Positions 1-7,640 of a stretch of 64,000 nucleotides of DNA are shown piece after piece. Source of the DNA: Streptomyces fructofermentans (GTDB lineage Bacteria; Actinomycetota; Actinomycetes; Streptomycetales; Streptomycetaceae); assembly GCF_014651055.1 (NCBI RefSeq), contig NZ_BMWD01000017.1:90084-154083 (forward strand). Direction: 5' to 3'. Position 1 is the first letter of the stretch; every line of letters begins with the position of its first letter. The notes beneath the pieces are model-generated. The model had not been told where the DNA came from. It was given only the letters and a program-made list of their open reading frames with translations, and searched no databases. The translations under genes were made by a program, and so were the position numbers.

Positions 1-1
1 C

Positions 2-487
2 GAGAACGGTCCCGGGGCCGACATCAAGCCGGGCAACAACCTGGCGCTCCGCAACATCCCGGTCGGTACCACGATCCACGCGATCGAGCTCCGTCCCGGT
101 GGCGGCGCCAAGTTCGCCCGCTCCGCCGGTACCTCCGTGCAGCTGCTCGCGAAGGAGGGCCAGATGGCCCACCTCCGCATGCCGTCCGGTGAGATCCGTC
201 TGGTCGACGTGCGCTGCCGCGCCACCGTCGGCGAGGTCGGCAACGCCGAGCAGAGCAACATCAACTGGGGCAAGGCCGGCCGCAAGCGCTGGCTGGGCGT
301 CCGCCCGACCGTTCGCGGTGTGGCGATGAACCCGGTCGACCACCCGCACGGTGGTGGTGAGGGTAAGACCTCCGGTGGTCGCCACCCGGTCTCCCCGTGG
401 GGTCAGAAGGAGGGTCGTACTCGTTCGCCGAAGAAGGCTTCGAACAAGTACATCGTCCGCCGCCGCAAGACGAACAAGAAGCGCTAG
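2..487 (+). CDS. rplB: 50S ribosomal protein L2 (5'-truncated by window edge)
   Basis: The reading frame is open from base 2 to a TAG at 485-487 and gives the C-terminal ~161 residues of L2, a primary 23S rRNA-binding protein needed for subunit association and peptidyl transferase activity. The diagnostic segment MNPVDHPHGGGEGKTSGG is present and includes the conserved histidine of the peptidyl-transferase region. The tail is Lys/Arg-rich (KKASNKYIVRRRKTNKKR). The start lies upstream of the window. It is followed 12 nt later by rpsS, as in the standard S10 operon order. Confidence 0.97.
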   Translation, partial: ENGPGADIKPGNNLALRNIPVGTTIHAIELRPGGGAKFARSAGTSVQLLAKEGQMAHLRMPSGEIRLVDVRCRATVGEVGNAEQSNINWGKAGRKRWLGVRPTVRGVAMNPVDHPHGGGEGKTSGGRHPVSPWGQKEGRTRSPKKASNKYIVRRRKTNKKR

Positions 488-499
488 GAGCGGGTTTAG

Positions 500-781
500 A
501 TGCCGCGCAGTCTCAAGAAGGGACCCTTCGTCGACGGACACCTCATCAAGAAGGTGGACGTACAGAACGAAGCCGGTACCAAGAACGTCATCAAGACCTG
601 GTCCCGTCGCTCGATGATCATCCCGGCCATGCTCGGTCACACGATCGCGGTGCACAACGGCAAGATCCACATCCCGGTGTTTGTCACCGAGTCGATGGTC
701 GGCCACAAGCTCGGCGAGTTCTCGCCGACGCGCACCTTCCGGGGTCACGTCAAGGACGACCGGAAGTCGAAGCGCCGCTAA
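500..781 (+). CDS. rpsS: 30S ribosomal protein S19
   Basis: This 93-residue protein starts MPRSLKKGPFVDGHL and has the family signature TWSRRSMIIPAMLGHTIAVHNG. S19 binds 16S rRNA in the head of the 30S subunit, with S13. The length is normal. It lies between rplB and rplV in the S10 operon, with a GGAGCGGG-type ribosome-binding site ahead of the ATG. Identification is certain from sequence and order. Confidence 0.98.
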   Translation: MPRSLKKGPFVDGHLIKKVDVQNEAGTKNVIKTWSRRSMIIPAMLGHTIAVHNGKIHIPVFVTESMVGHKLGEFSPTRTFRGHVKDDRKSKRR

Positions 782-824
782 ACGCGGGGTGGAATCGACC
801 ATGACAGACACTGGAAGGACAACC

Positions 825-1172
825 ATGGAAGCCAGGGCCCAGGCGCGGTACATCCGCGTTACGCCCATGAAGGCCCGCCGCGTGGTGGACCTTATCCGTG
901 GCATGGATGCCACGGAGGCTCAGGCGGTCCTGCGTTTCGCCCCGCAGGCCGCGAGCGTGCCCGTGGGCAAGGTGCTTGACAGCGCCATTGCCAACGCTGC
1001 ACACAACTACGACCACACCGACGCCGACAGCCTCGTCATCTCCGAGGCGTACGTCGACGAGGGTCCGACCCTGAAGCGGTTCCGTCCGCGTGCCCAGGGC
1101 CGCGCCTACCGGATCCGCAAGCGGACCAGCCACATCACCGTGGTCGTCAGCAGCAAGGAAGGAACCCGGTAA
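825..1172 (+). CDS. rplV: 50S ribosomal protein L22
   Basis: This is a 115-residue L22, which lines the peptide exit tunnel. The frame is open further upstream and includes an in-frame ATG at 801. I chose ATG 825 because GGAAGGA lies 5 nt upstream and the product then starts MEARAQARYIRVTPMKARRV, the usual actinobacterial L22 start. The C-terminal beta-hairpin region (RPRAQGRAYRIRKRTSHITVVV) is intact. The stop overlaps the rpsC start by one base (TAATG), suggesting translational coupling. Confidence 0.96.
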   Translation: MEARAQARYIRVTPMKARRVVDLIRGMDATEAQAVLRFAPQAASVPVGKVLDSAIANAAHNYDHTDADSLVISEAYVDEGPTLKRFRPRAQGRAYRIRKRTSHITVVVSSKEGTR

Positions 1173-1999
1173 TGGGCCAGAAGGTTAACCCGCATGGGTT
1201 CCGGCTCGGCATCACCACGGACTTCAAGTCCCGCTGGTACGCCGACAAGCTGTACAAGGACTACGTCAAGGAAGACGTCGCCATCCGTCGGATGATGACG
1301 TCCGGCATGGAGCGCGCCGGCATCTCGAAGGTTGAGATCGAGCGCACCCGTGACCGCGTGCGGGTGGACATCCACACCGCGCGTCCCGGCATCGTCATCG
1401 GCCGCCGTGGCGCCGAGGCCGACCGCATCCGCGGTGACCTCGAGAAGCTCACGGGCAAGCAGGTCCAGCTGAACATCCTCGAGGTCAAGAACCCCGAGAC
1501 GGACGCTCAGCTGGTTGCTCAGGCCGTTGCCGAGCAGCTGTCCTCCCGCGTCTCCTTCCGCCGTGCCATGCGCAAGAGCATGCAGTCGGCGATGAAGGCC
1601 GGCGCCAAGGGCATCAAGATCCAGTGCGGTGGCCGTCTCGGCGGCGCCGAGATGTCCCGCTCGGAGTTCTACCGCGAGGGCCGTGTGCCCCTGCACACGC
1701 TCCGTGCGAACGTCGACTACGGCTTCTTCGAGGCCAAGACGACCTTCGGCCGTATCGGTGTGAAGGTCTGGATCTACAAGGGCGACGTCAAGAACATCGC
1801 CGAGGTCCGCGCCGAGAACGCTGCAGCCCGTGCCGGCAACCGCCCGGCCCGTGGCGGTGCCGACCGTCCGGCCCGTGGTGGCCGCGGTGGCGAGCGTGGC
1901 GGTCGCGGTCGCAAGCCGCAGCAGGCTCCGGCAGCCGAGGCCCCCAAGGCCGACGCTCCCGCCGCCGCTCCGGCTGAGAGCACCGGAACGGAGGCCTGA
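1172..1999 (+). CDS. rpsC: 30S ribosomal protein S3 with Arg/Gly-rich tail
   Basis: This 275-residue S3 starts MGQKVNPHGFRLGI and contains the KH domain with the GxxG loop (VIGRRGAEADRIR). S3 lies at the mRNA entry channel. After the conserved core (to about residue 215) there is a ~60-residue low-complexity tail: Arg-Gly-Gly repeats (NRPARGGADRPARGGRGGERGGRGR), then an Ala/Pro/Glu-rich stretch. Such tails occur in actinomycete S3 and look disordered. The start overlaps the rplV stop by 1 nt. Confidence 0.97.
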   Translation: MGQKVNPHGFRLGITTDFKSRWYADKLYKDYVKEDVAIRRMMTSGMERAGISKVEIERTRDRVRVDIHTARPGIVIGRRGAEADRIRGDLEKLTGKQVQLNILEVKNPETDAQLVAQAVAEQLSSRVSFRRAMRKSMQSAMKAGAKGIKIQCGGRLGGAEMSRSEFYREGRVPLHTLRANVDYGFFEAKTTFGRIGVKVWIYKGDVKNIAEVRAENAAARAGNRPARGGADRPARGGRGGERGGRGRKPQQAPAAEAPKADAPAAAPAESTGTEA

Positions 2000-2004
2000 C
2001 CGAC

Positions 2005-2424
2005 ATGCTGATCCCCCGTAGGGTCAAGCACCGCAAGCAGCACCACCCCAAGCGCCGTGGTCAGGCCAAGGGTGGTACGACGGTCGCGTTCGGCGAGTAC
2101 GGCATTCAGGCCCTCACGCCGGCGTACGTGACGAACCGCCAGATCGAAGCGGCTCGTATCGCGATGACCCGCCACATCAAGCGTGGCGGCAAGGTCTGGA
2201 TCAACATCTACCCGGACCGCCCGCTGACCAAGAAGCCTGCCGAGACCCGCATGGGTTCCGGTAAGGGTTCGCCCGAGTGGTGGGTCGCGAACGTGCACCC
2301 GGGCCGGGTCATGTTCGAGCTGTCCTACCCCAACGAGAAGATCGCCCGTGAGGCCCTCACTCGCGCAGCCCACAAGCTGCCGATGAAGTGCCGGATCGTC
2401 AAGCGCGAGGCAGGTGAAGCGTGA
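2005..2424 (+). CDS. rplP: 50S ribosomal protein L16
   Basis: This 139-residue protein starts MLIPRRVKHRKQHHPKRRGQAKGGT. It carries the L16 signatures TNRQIEAARIAMTRHIKRGGKVWI and RMGSGKGSPEWWVANVHPGR. L16 helps shape the A site and organise 23S rRNA. Length is typical. The TGA overlaps the rpmC ATG by one base, so the two are probably coupled. Confidence 0.98.
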   Translation: MLIPRRVKHRKQHHPKRRGQAKGGTTVAFGEYGIQALTPAYVTNRQIEAARIAMTRHIKRGGKVWINIYPDRPLTKKPAETRMGSGKGSPEWWVANVHPGRVMFELSYPNEKIAREALTRAAHKLPMKCRIVKREAGEA

Positions 2425-2648
2425 TGTCGGCCGGTACCAAGGCGTCCGAGCTGCGCGAACTGGGTGACGAGGAGCTTCTCGCGAAGCTCCGCGAAGCCAA
2501 GGAAGAGCTGTTCAACCTCCGCTTCCAGGCGGCGACCGGTCAGCTCGAGAACCACGGTCGGCTGAAGGCCGTCCGCAAGGACATCGCGCGGATCTACACC
2601 CTGATGCGTGAGCGCGAGCTGGGCATCGAGACGGTGGAGAGCGCCTGA
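2424..2648 (+). CDS. rpmC: 50S ribosomal protein L29
   Basis: This is a 74-residue, two-helix protein near the exit tunnel, recognised from LRELGDEELLAKLREAKEELFNLRFQAATGQLENHGRL (two overlapping motif segments). A GTG at 2421 is also in frame directly before the ATG. I chose ATG 2424 because it gives the usual MSAGTKASEL start and a one-base TGATG overlap with rplP. Its TGA overlaps the rpsQ ATG in the same way. Confidence 0.95.
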   Translation: MSAGTKASELRELGDEELLAKLREAKEELFNLRFQAATGQLENHGRLKAVRKDIARIYTLMRERELGIETVESA

Positions 2649-2932
2649 TGAGCGAGAGCAACGTGACTGAGAACACCGAGGCGCGCGGATTCCGCAAGAC
2701 CCGCGAGGGTCTCGTCGTCAGCGACAAGATGGACAAGACCGTCGTCGTCGCCGTCGAGGACCGCGTCAAGCACGCGCTGTACGGCAAGGTCATCCGCCGT
2801 ACGAACAAGCTCAAGGCCCACGACGAGCAGAACGCTGCGGGCGTCGGCGACCGTGTCCTCCTCATGGAGACCCGGCCGCTGTCCGCCACGAAGCGGTGGC
2901 GCGTCGTCGAGATTCTCGAGAAGGCCAAGTAA
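2648..2932 (+). CDS. rpsQ: 30S ribosomal protein S17
   Basis: This 94-residue S17 has the S17 core: GLVVSDKMDKTVVVAVE, then HALYGKVIRRTNKLKAHDE, then GDRVLLMETRPLSATKRWR. It is an OB-fold primary binder of 16S rRNA. A short polar N-terminus (MSESNVTENTEARG) precedes the core. It is the last gene of the S10 operon, and a GC-rich gap with a strong hairpin separates it from rplN. Confidence 0.97.
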   Translation: MSESNVTENTEARGFRKTREGLVVSDKMDKTVVVAVEDRVKHALYGKVIRRTNKLKAHDEQNAAGVGDRVLLMETRPLSATKRWRVVEILEKAK

Positions 2933-2973
2933 GACTGCGGGGGCCCTGCCCCCGCAAGCCCCCTGCCGGGGGC

Positions 2974-3003
2974 CCCGCCCCGGACCTCCGGGTCCGGGGC
3001 GGG
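2974..3003 (+). terminator. Strong hairpin between S10 and spc operons
   Basis: A perfect 13-bp stem (CCCGCCCCGGACC at 2974-2986 with its complement at 2991-3003) closes a TCCG loop. It lies in the 144-bp gap between rpsQ and rplN. No T-tract follows, as is usual for Streptomyces. It could terminate or attenuate transcription at the S10/spc boundary, or act as an mRNA processing or stability element. The structure is seen directly; the role is inferred. Confidence 0.6.
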
Positions 3004-3076
3004 CGCCCGGCACCAGTTCCGCCAGGCTTTCCGGGCTCAGGCCCGGGGGGAACCGGCAGACAAACAGGAGATAGAC

Positions 3077-3445
3077 GTGATCCAGCAGGAGTCGCGACTG
3101 CGTGTCGCCGACAACACTGGTGCGAAGGAGATCCTTTGCATCCGTGTGCTCGGTGGCTCCGGTCGCCGCTACGCGGGCATCGGTGACGTGATCGTCGCCA
3201 CCGTCAAGGACGCGATCCCCGGCGGCAACGTGAAGAAGGGTGACGTCATCAAGGCGGTCATCGTTCGCACCGTCAAGGAGCGCCGCCGTCCGGACGGCTC
3301 GTACATCCGCTTCGACGAGAACGCCGCTGTCATTCTGAAGAACGACGGCGACCCTCGCGGCACCCGTATCTTCGGCCCGGTCGGCCGTGAGCTGCGCGAG
3401 AAGAAGTTCATGAAGATCATCTCGCTCGCGCCGGAGGTGCTGTAA
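3077..3445 (+). CDS. rplN: 50S ribosomal protein L14
   Basis: This 122-residue L14 begins with GTG (MIQQESRLRVADNTGAKE), preceded by AGGAG 6-7 nt upstream. The family signature GGNVKKGDVIKAVIVRTVKE and the FDENAAVILKNDGDPRGTRI segment are intact. L14 sits at the subunit interface and contacts 16S rRNA helix 14. It is the first gene of the spc operon. Confidence 0.98.
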   Translation: MIQQESRLRVADNTGAKEILCIRVLGGSGRRYAGIGDVIVATVKDAIPGGNVKKGDVIKAVIVRTVKERRRPDGSYIRFDENAAVILKNDGDPRGTRIFGPVGRELREKKFMKIISLAPEVL

Positions 3446-3447
3446 GC

Positions 3448-3771
3448 ATGAAGATCAAGAAGGGCGACCTGGTCCAGGTCATCACCGGTAAGGACAAGGG
3501 CAAGCAGGGCAAGGTCATCGCGGCCTTCCCCCGCGAGGACCGCGTCCTGGTCGAGGGTGTCAACCGGGTCAAGAAGCACACCAAGGCCGGTCCGACCGCT
3601 CGCGGTTCGCAGGCCGGCGGCATCGTCACGACCGAGGCGCCCGTCCACGTCTCCAACGTCCAGCTGGTCGTTGAGAAGGACGGCAACAAGGTCGTCACGC
3701 GTGTCGGTTACCGCTTCGACGACGAGGGCAACAAGATCCGCGTTGCCAAGCGGACGGGTGAGGACATCTGA
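3448..3771 (+). CDS. rplX: 50S ribosomal protein L24
   Basis: This 107-residue protein has an N-terminal KOW motif (KKGDLVQVITGKDKGKQGKV) and the following L24 signature (EGVNRVKKHTK). L24 is an assembly initiator on 23S rRNA domain I and lies near the exit tunnel. Two bases separate it from rplN, and its TGA overlaps the rplE ATG by one base. Confidence 0.98.
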   Translation: MKIKKGDLVQVITGKDKGKQGKVIAAFPREDRVLVEGVNRVKKHTKAGPTARGSQAGGIVTTEAPVHVSNVQLVVEKDGNKVVTRVGYRFDDEGNKIRVAKRTGEDI

Positions 3772-4328
3772 TGGCTACCACCACCACTCCGCGTCTCAAG
3801 ACGAAGTACCGCGAGGAGATCGCGGGCAAGCTGCGTGAGGAGTTCTCGTACGAGAACGTCATGCAGGTTCCCGGCCTCGTGAAGATCGTGGTCAACATGG
3901 GTGTCGGCGACGCCGCCCGTGACTCGAAGCTCATGGACGGTGCCGTCCGTGACCTGACCACCATCACCGGTCAGAAGCCGGCCGTCACCAAGGCCCGCAA
4001 GTCCATCGCGCAGTTCAAGCTGCGTGAGGGTCAGCCGATCGGTGCCCACGTCACCCTCCGTGGCGACCGCATGTGGGAGTTCCTGGACCGCACCCTGTCG
4101 CTGGCGCTTCCGCGCATCCGCGACTTCCGCGGCCTGTCTCCCAAGCAGTTCGACGGCCGTGGCAACTACACCTTCGGTCTCACGGAGCAGGTCATGTTCC
4201 ACGAGATCGACCAGGACAAGATCGACCGCGTCCGGGGTATGGACATCACCGTGGTCACCACGGCGACCAACGACGCTGAGGGCCGCGCCCTTCTCCGTCA
4301 CCTCGGCTTCCCCTTCAAGGAGGCGTAA
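3771..4328 (+). CDS. rplE: 50S ribosomal protein L5
   Basis: This 185-residue L5 is part of the 5S rRNP in the central protuberance. Signatures include VPGLVKIVVNMGVGDAARDSK, KARKSIAQFKLREGQPIGAHVTLRG (two overlapping stretches) and RDFRGLSPKQFDGRGNYTFG. Length is typical for actinobacteria. The start overlaps the rplX stop. Confidence 0.98.
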   Translation: MATTTTPRLKTKYREEIAGKLREEFSYENVMQVPGLVKIVVNMGVGDAARDSKLMDGAVRDLTTITGQKPAVTKARKSIAQFKLREGQPIGAHVTLRGDRMWEFLDRTLSLALPRIRDFRGLSPKQFDGRGNYTFGLTEQVMFHEIDQDKIDRVRGMDITVVTTATNDAEGRALLRHLGFPFKEA

Positions 4329-4333
4329 GCGAG

Positions 4334-4519
4334 ATGGCAAAGAAGGCTCTGATTGCCAAGGCTGCTCGTAAGCCCAAGTTCGGTGTGCGTGGCTACACGC
4401 GCTGCCAGCGCTGCGGTCGTCCGCACTCCGTGTACCGCAAGTTCGGCCTGTGCCGCGTCTGCCTTCGTGAGATGGCTCACCGTGGCGAGCTGCCGGGCGT
4501 GACCAAGAGCTCCTGGTAG
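4334..4519 (+). CDS. rpsZ: 30S ribosomal protein S14, zinc-ribbon type (type Z)
   Basis: This is a 61-residue S14 with two CxxC pairs (CQRC and CRVC) framing GRPHSVYRKFGL, so it is the short zinc-binding form rather than the ~100-residue zinc-free paralogue. Streptomyces commonly also carry a zinc-independent S14 elsewhere under zinc-starvation control; none is in this window. It follows rplE by 5 nt, and a ~210-bp gap then precedes rpsH. Confidence 0.96.
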   Translation: MAKKALIAKAARKPKFGVRGYTRCQRCGRPHSVYRKFGLCRVCLREMAHRGELPGVTKSSW

Positions 4520-4590
4520 TCCCGTACTTCAGGGATTCCAGGGCTCTCGGTAAGTAAAGGGTCCGGTCAGGTGCCCACCTCTCCATGGCT

Positions 4591-4596
4591 TAGGCT
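4591..4596 (+). promoter_or_regulatory. Possible internal promoter (-10 TAGGCT) before rpsH
   Basis: The 210-bp gap between rpsZ and rpsH is large for this operon. It contains TAGGCT, a good -10 match for the principal Streptomyces sigma factor, about 134 bp before the rpsH ATG. No convincing -35 hexamer lies 16-18 bp upstream (the best is TCAGGT), so the call is tentative. Confidence 0.3.
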
Positions 4597-4729
4597 AGGA
4601 GGGTTGGGCGCCTGACGCCCGTACGACTTACTACGCCGTAGGTCCCCGCACCGCACCCGTCCCGCCACTGAGTGGGGAGAGGGATGGCGCATACAGGAAA
4701 CCCCGGCGAGAGAGGCCGAAGGCCAATTC

Positions 4730-5128
4730 ATGACCATGACTGATCCGATCGCAGACATGCTTACGCGTCTGCGCAACGCGAACTCGGCGTACCACGACAC
4801 CGTGGGTATGCCGCACAGCAAGATCAAGTCGCACATCGCGGAGATCCTCCAGCAGGAGGGCTTCATCACGGGCTGGAAGGTCGAGGACGCCGAGGTCGGC
4901 AAGAACCTCGTTCTCGAGCTGAAGTTCGGCCCGAACCGTGAGCGCTCCATCGCGGGCATCAAGCGGATCTCCAAGCCCGGTCTCCGGGTTTACGCGAAGT
5001 CCACCTCCCTGCCCAAGGTGCTGGGTGGCCTCGGCGTGGCGATCATCTCCACGTCGCACGGACTCCTCACCGACAAGCAGGCCGGCAAGAAGGGCGTAGG
5101 CGGAGAAGTTCTCGCCTACGTCTGGTAG
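4730..5128 (+). CDS. rpsH: 30S ribosomal protein S8
   Basis: This 132-residue S8 starts MTMTDPIADMLTRLRNANSA. It shows the S8 C-terminal signature ISTSHGLLTDKQAGKKGVGG. S8 is a primary 16S rRNA binder and, in E. coli, the translational repressor of the spc operon; whether that applies here cannot be told. A second in-frame ATG two codons later is possible, but the longer form matches the usual actinobacterial start. Confidence 0.97.
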   Translation: MTMTDPIADMLTRLRNANSAYHDTVGMPHSKIKSHIAEILQQEGFITGWKVEDAEVGKNLVLELKFGPNRERSIAGIKRISKPGLRVYAKSTSLPKVLGGLGVAIISTSHGLLTDKQAGKKGVGGEVLAYVW

Positions 5129-5152
5129 CGGAAGGGAACGGAGGAAACAGCT

Positions 5153-5692
5153 ATGTCGCGTATTGGCAAGCTCCCCATCACGGTTCCCGCCGGCGTGGAC
5201 GTCACCATCGACGGCCGTCTGGTGCAGGTGAAGGGTCCCAAGGGAACCCTCTCCCACACCGTCGCGGCGCCGATCGAGATCGCTAAGGGCGAGGACGGCG
5301 TTCTGAACGTCACCCGCCCGAACGACGAGCGTCAGAACAAGGCCCTCCACGGCCTGTCCCGCACGCTGGTGGCGAACATGATCACCGGCGTGACCACGGG
5401 TTACGTGAAGAAGCTCGAAATCAGCGGTGTCGGTTACCGCGTCCTGGCGAAGGGCTCCAACCTGGAGTTCTCGCTCGGCTACAGCCACTCGATCACGGTC
5501 GAGGCGCCCGAGGGCATCTCGTTCAAGGTCGAGAACCCGACTCACTTCTCGGTCGAGGGAATCGACAAGCAGAAGGTCGGCGAGGTTGCGGCCAACATCC
5601 GCAAGCTGCGCAAGCCCGACCCGTACAAGGCCAAGGGCGTCAAGTACGAGGGCGAAGTCGTCCGGCGCAAGGTCGGAAAGGCGGGTAAGTAA
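5153..5692 (+). CDS. rplF: 50S ribosomal protein L6
   Basis: This 179-residue L6 starts MSRIGKLPITVPAGVDVTI and ends with the L6 signature PDPYKAKGVKYEGEVVRRK. L6 binds near the sarcin-ricin loop. The protein has two tandem alpha/beta repeats, as in the family. It sits 24 nt after rpsH, and rplR follows after 3 nt. Confidence 0.98.
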   Translation: MSRIGKLPITVPAGVDVTIDGRLVQVKGPKGTLSHTVAAPIEIAKGEDGVLNVTRPNDERQNKALHGLSRTLVANMITGVTTGYVKKLEISGVGYRVLAKGSNLEFSLGYSHSITVEAPEGISFKVENPTHFSVEGIDKQKVGEVAANIRKLRKPDPYKAKGVKYEGEVVRRKVGKAGK

Positions 5693-5695
5693 GCC

Positions 5696-6079
5696 ATGGC
5701 ATACGGTGTCAAGATTGCTAAGGGCGACGCTTACAAGCGTGCTGCCATCAAGCGTCGTCACATCCGGATCCGTAAGCACATCTCGGGTACGGCTGAGCGT
5801 CCGCGCCTGGTCGTGACGCGTTCGAACCGCCACATCGTGGCCCAGGTCATCGACGACATCAAGGGTCACACCCTGGCGTCGGCGTCGACCCTGGACACCA
5901 CGATCCGCGGTGGCGAGGGCGACAAGTCCGAGCAGGCCAAGTCGGTCGGCGCCCTGGTCGCCGAGCGCGCCAAGGCCGCCGGTGTCGAGGCTGTCGTTTT
6001 CGACCGTGGTGGCAACCAGTACGCCGGGCGCATCGCCGCCCTGGCGGACGCCGCCCGCGAAGCCGGACTCAAGTTCTGA
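5696..6079 (+). CDS. rplR: 50S ribosomal protein L18
   Basis: This 127-residue L18 binds 5S rRNA with L5. It shows RRHIRIRKHISGTAERPRL, SNRHIVAQVIDDIKGHTLA and the C-terminal FDRGGNQYAGRIAALADAAREAGL. The basic N-terminus (KRAAIKRRHIRIRKH) is typical. It is the normal neighbour of rplF and rpsE. Confidence 0.98.
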   Translation: MAYGVKIAKGDAYKRAAIKRRHIRIRKHISGTAERPRLVVTRSNRHIVAQVIDDIKGHTLASASTLDTTIRGGEGDKSEQAKSVGALVAERAKAAGVEAVVFDRGGNQYAGRIAALADAAREAGLKF

Positions 6080-6143
6080 GTCGCCCGTCGCGCAGCGACT
6101 GATTGATGCTGCGCAGCTAGCGGAAAAAGAGAGAGGTAATCCA

Positions 6144-6749
6144 ATGGCTGGACCCCAGCGCCGCGGAAGCGGTGCCGGTGGCGGCGAGCGGCGGGACCGG
6201 AAGGGCCGTGACGGCGGCGCTGCTGCCGCCGAGAAGACCGCGTACGTTGAGCGCGTTGTCGCGATCAACCGCGTCGCCAAGGTTGTGAAGGGTGGTCGTC
6301 GCTTCAGCTTCACCGCGCTGGTCGTGGTGGGCGATGGTGACGGCACCGTCGGTGTCGGTTACGGCAAGGCCAAGGAGGTGCCGGCCGCGATCGCCAAGGG
6401 TGTTGAAGAGGCCAAGAAGCACTTCTTCAAGGTCCCCCGCATCCAGGGCACCATCCCGCACCCCATCACGGGTGAGAAGGCCGCGGGCGTCGTCCTGCTC
6501 AAGCCTGCTTCCCCCGGTACCGGCGTCATCGCCGGTGGCCCGGTGCGTGCGGTGCTCGAGTGCGCCGGCGTTCACGACATCCTGTCGAAGTCGCTCGGCT
6601 CGTCCAACGCGATCAACATCGTGCACGCGACCGTGGAGGCCCTGAAGGGCCTGCAGCGTCCCGAGGAGATCGCGGCCCGCCGCGGTCTGCCCCTCGAGGA
6701 CGTCGCCCCCGCGGCTCTGCTGCGTGCGCGTGCGGGAGCGGGTGCGTAA
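6144..6749 (+). CDS. rpsE: 30S ribosomal protein S5
   Basis: I chose ATG 6144, with GAGAGG about 7 nt upstream, giving 201 residues; the frame is open upstream only as unused sequence overlapping rplR. The protein begins MAGPQRRGSGAGGGERRDRKG, a disordered Gly/Arg-rich extension. The double-stranded RNA-binding domain follows (ERVVAINRVAKVVKGGRRFSF, then the C-terminal domain). S5 sits at the mRNA entry site and influences translational fidelity. Confidence 0.96.
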   Translation: MAGPQRRGSGAGGGERRDRKGRDGGAAAAEKTAYVERVVAINRVAKVVKGGRRFSFTALVVVGDGDGTVGVGYGKAKEVPAAIAKGVEEAKKHFFKVPRIQGTIPHPITGEKAAGVVLLKPASPGTGVIAGGPVRAVLECAGVHDILSKSLGSSNAINIVHATVEALKGLQRPEEIAARRGLPLEDVAPAALLRARAGAGA

Positions 6750-6751
6750 TC

Positions 6752-6934
6752 ATGGCTCAGCTCAGGATCACGCAGACGAAGTCGTACATCGGCAGCAAGC
6801 AGAACCACCGCGACACCCTGCGTTCGCTTGGTCTCAAGGGGATCAACGACGTGGTCGTCAAGGAGGACCGCCCCGAGTTCCGCGGCATGGTTCGCCATGT
6901 CCGTCACCTCGTGACGGTTGAGGAGGTCGACTGA
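6752..6934 (+). CDS. rpmD: 50S ribosomal protein L30
   Basis: This is a 60-residue L30 (MAQLRITQTKSYIGSKQNHRDTLRSLGLKGINDVVV, read as consecutive motifs) with the HTVxRxxxPxxRGM-like end EDRPEFRGMVRHVRHLVTVEE. I chose ATG 6752, two bases after the rpsE stop, because longer versions of the frame overlap rpsE. It is a small 23S-binding protein in its usual place between rpsE and rplO. Confidence 0.96.
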   Translation: MAQLRITQTKSYIGSKQNHRDTLRSLGLKGINDVVVKEDRPEFRGMVRHVRHLVTVEEVD

Positions 6935-6936
6935 TC

Positions 6937-7392
6937 ATGGCGGAGAACAAGCCGCTCAAGATCCACAACCTCCGTCCCGCCCCGGGCGCCAAGACCGCCA
7001 AGACCCGTGTGGGTCGTGGTGAGGCGTCGAAGGGTAAGACGGCTGGTCGTGGTACCAAGGGCACGAAGGCCCGCTACCAGGTTCCGGAGCGCTTCGAGGG
7101 CGGGCAGATGCCCCTCCACATGCGCCTCCCGAAGCTGAAGGGCTTCCGCAACCCGTTCAAGACCGAGTTCCAGGTCGTGAACCTCGACAAGCTGGGCGCG
7201 CTGTACCCGGAGGGTGGCGAGGTCACCGTCGAGGGTCTCGTCGCCAAGGGCGCCGTTCGCAAGAACAGCCTCGTCAAGGTCCTCGGCCAGGGCGAGATCT
7301 CCGTGGCGCTGCAGGTGACGGTCGACGCCGTCTCCGGCTCCGCCAAGGAGAAGATCACCGCCGCCGGCGGTACGGTCACCGAGCTCGTCTGA
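6937..7392 (+). CDS. rplO: 50S ribosomal protein L15
   Basis: This 151-residue L15 has the glycine-rich N-terminal extension (KTRVGRGEASKGKTAGRGTKG) that penetrates 23S rRNA, and the globular domain with GGQMPLHMRLPKLKGF. L15 is a late assembly protein. It ends the ribosomal part of the spc operon. A strong hairpin follows within 40 bp, and secY appears to have its own promoter. Confidence 0.97.
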   Translation: MAENKPLKIHNLRPAPGAKTAKTRVGRGEASKGKTAGRGTKGTKARYQVPERFEGGQMPLHMRLPKLKGFRNPFKTEFQVVNLDKLGALYPEGGEVTVEGLVAKGAVRKNSLVKVLGQGEISVALQVTVDAVSGSAKEKITAAGGTVTELV

Positions 7393-7424
7393 CATCAGCA
7401 GGCGTGTCGATGACATGAGCGATC

Positions 7425-7464
7425 CCGACCGGGGATGCCCCACAAAAGGGGCATCCCCGGTTGG
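7425..7464 (+). terminator. Rho-independent-type terminator after rplO
   Basis: A near-perfect stem of about 17 bp with one G-U pair is formed by ACCGGGGATGCCCC (7428-7441) and its complement at 7448-7461, extended outward by 3 bp. The loop is ACAAAA. The hairpin lies 33 bp after the rplO stop with no clear T-tract. It probably ends or strongly attenuates the spc ribosomal mRNA before secY. Confidence 0.8.
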
Positions 7465-7551
7465 TCGTTCCTAGGGGGGCGGTGTCGCCGGTAAGGTGGC
7501 CTGCACTGCTAATTTTCGCCCGGCGTGCCGTCAGGGAACTCCGGGCGGTCC

Positions 7552-7580
7552 TTGACTGTTAGTTAGCTGTCCGTTACGTA
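7552..7580 (+). promoter_or_regulatory. Probable secY promoter
   Basis: TTGACT at 7552-7557 is followed 17 bp later by TACGTA at 7575-7580. The -35 matches the vegetative consensus closely; the -10 is only fair. The predicted start point is about 54 nt before the secY GTG. A promoter here fits the terminator-like hairpin just upstream. Confidence 0.5.
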
Positions 7581-7640
7581 TTCGTCGAACCTCAAGACCG
7601 TCACCTCTGACGCACTTGCGCGGGGGTCGCAGGAGGCACC

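Noticed and set aside
4631..6346. 571-codon open frame on the - strand across rpsH-rpsE
   Set aside because: It is a shadow of the GC-rich ribosomal genes, whose + strand products are certain. Its translation is low-complexity and matches no family.
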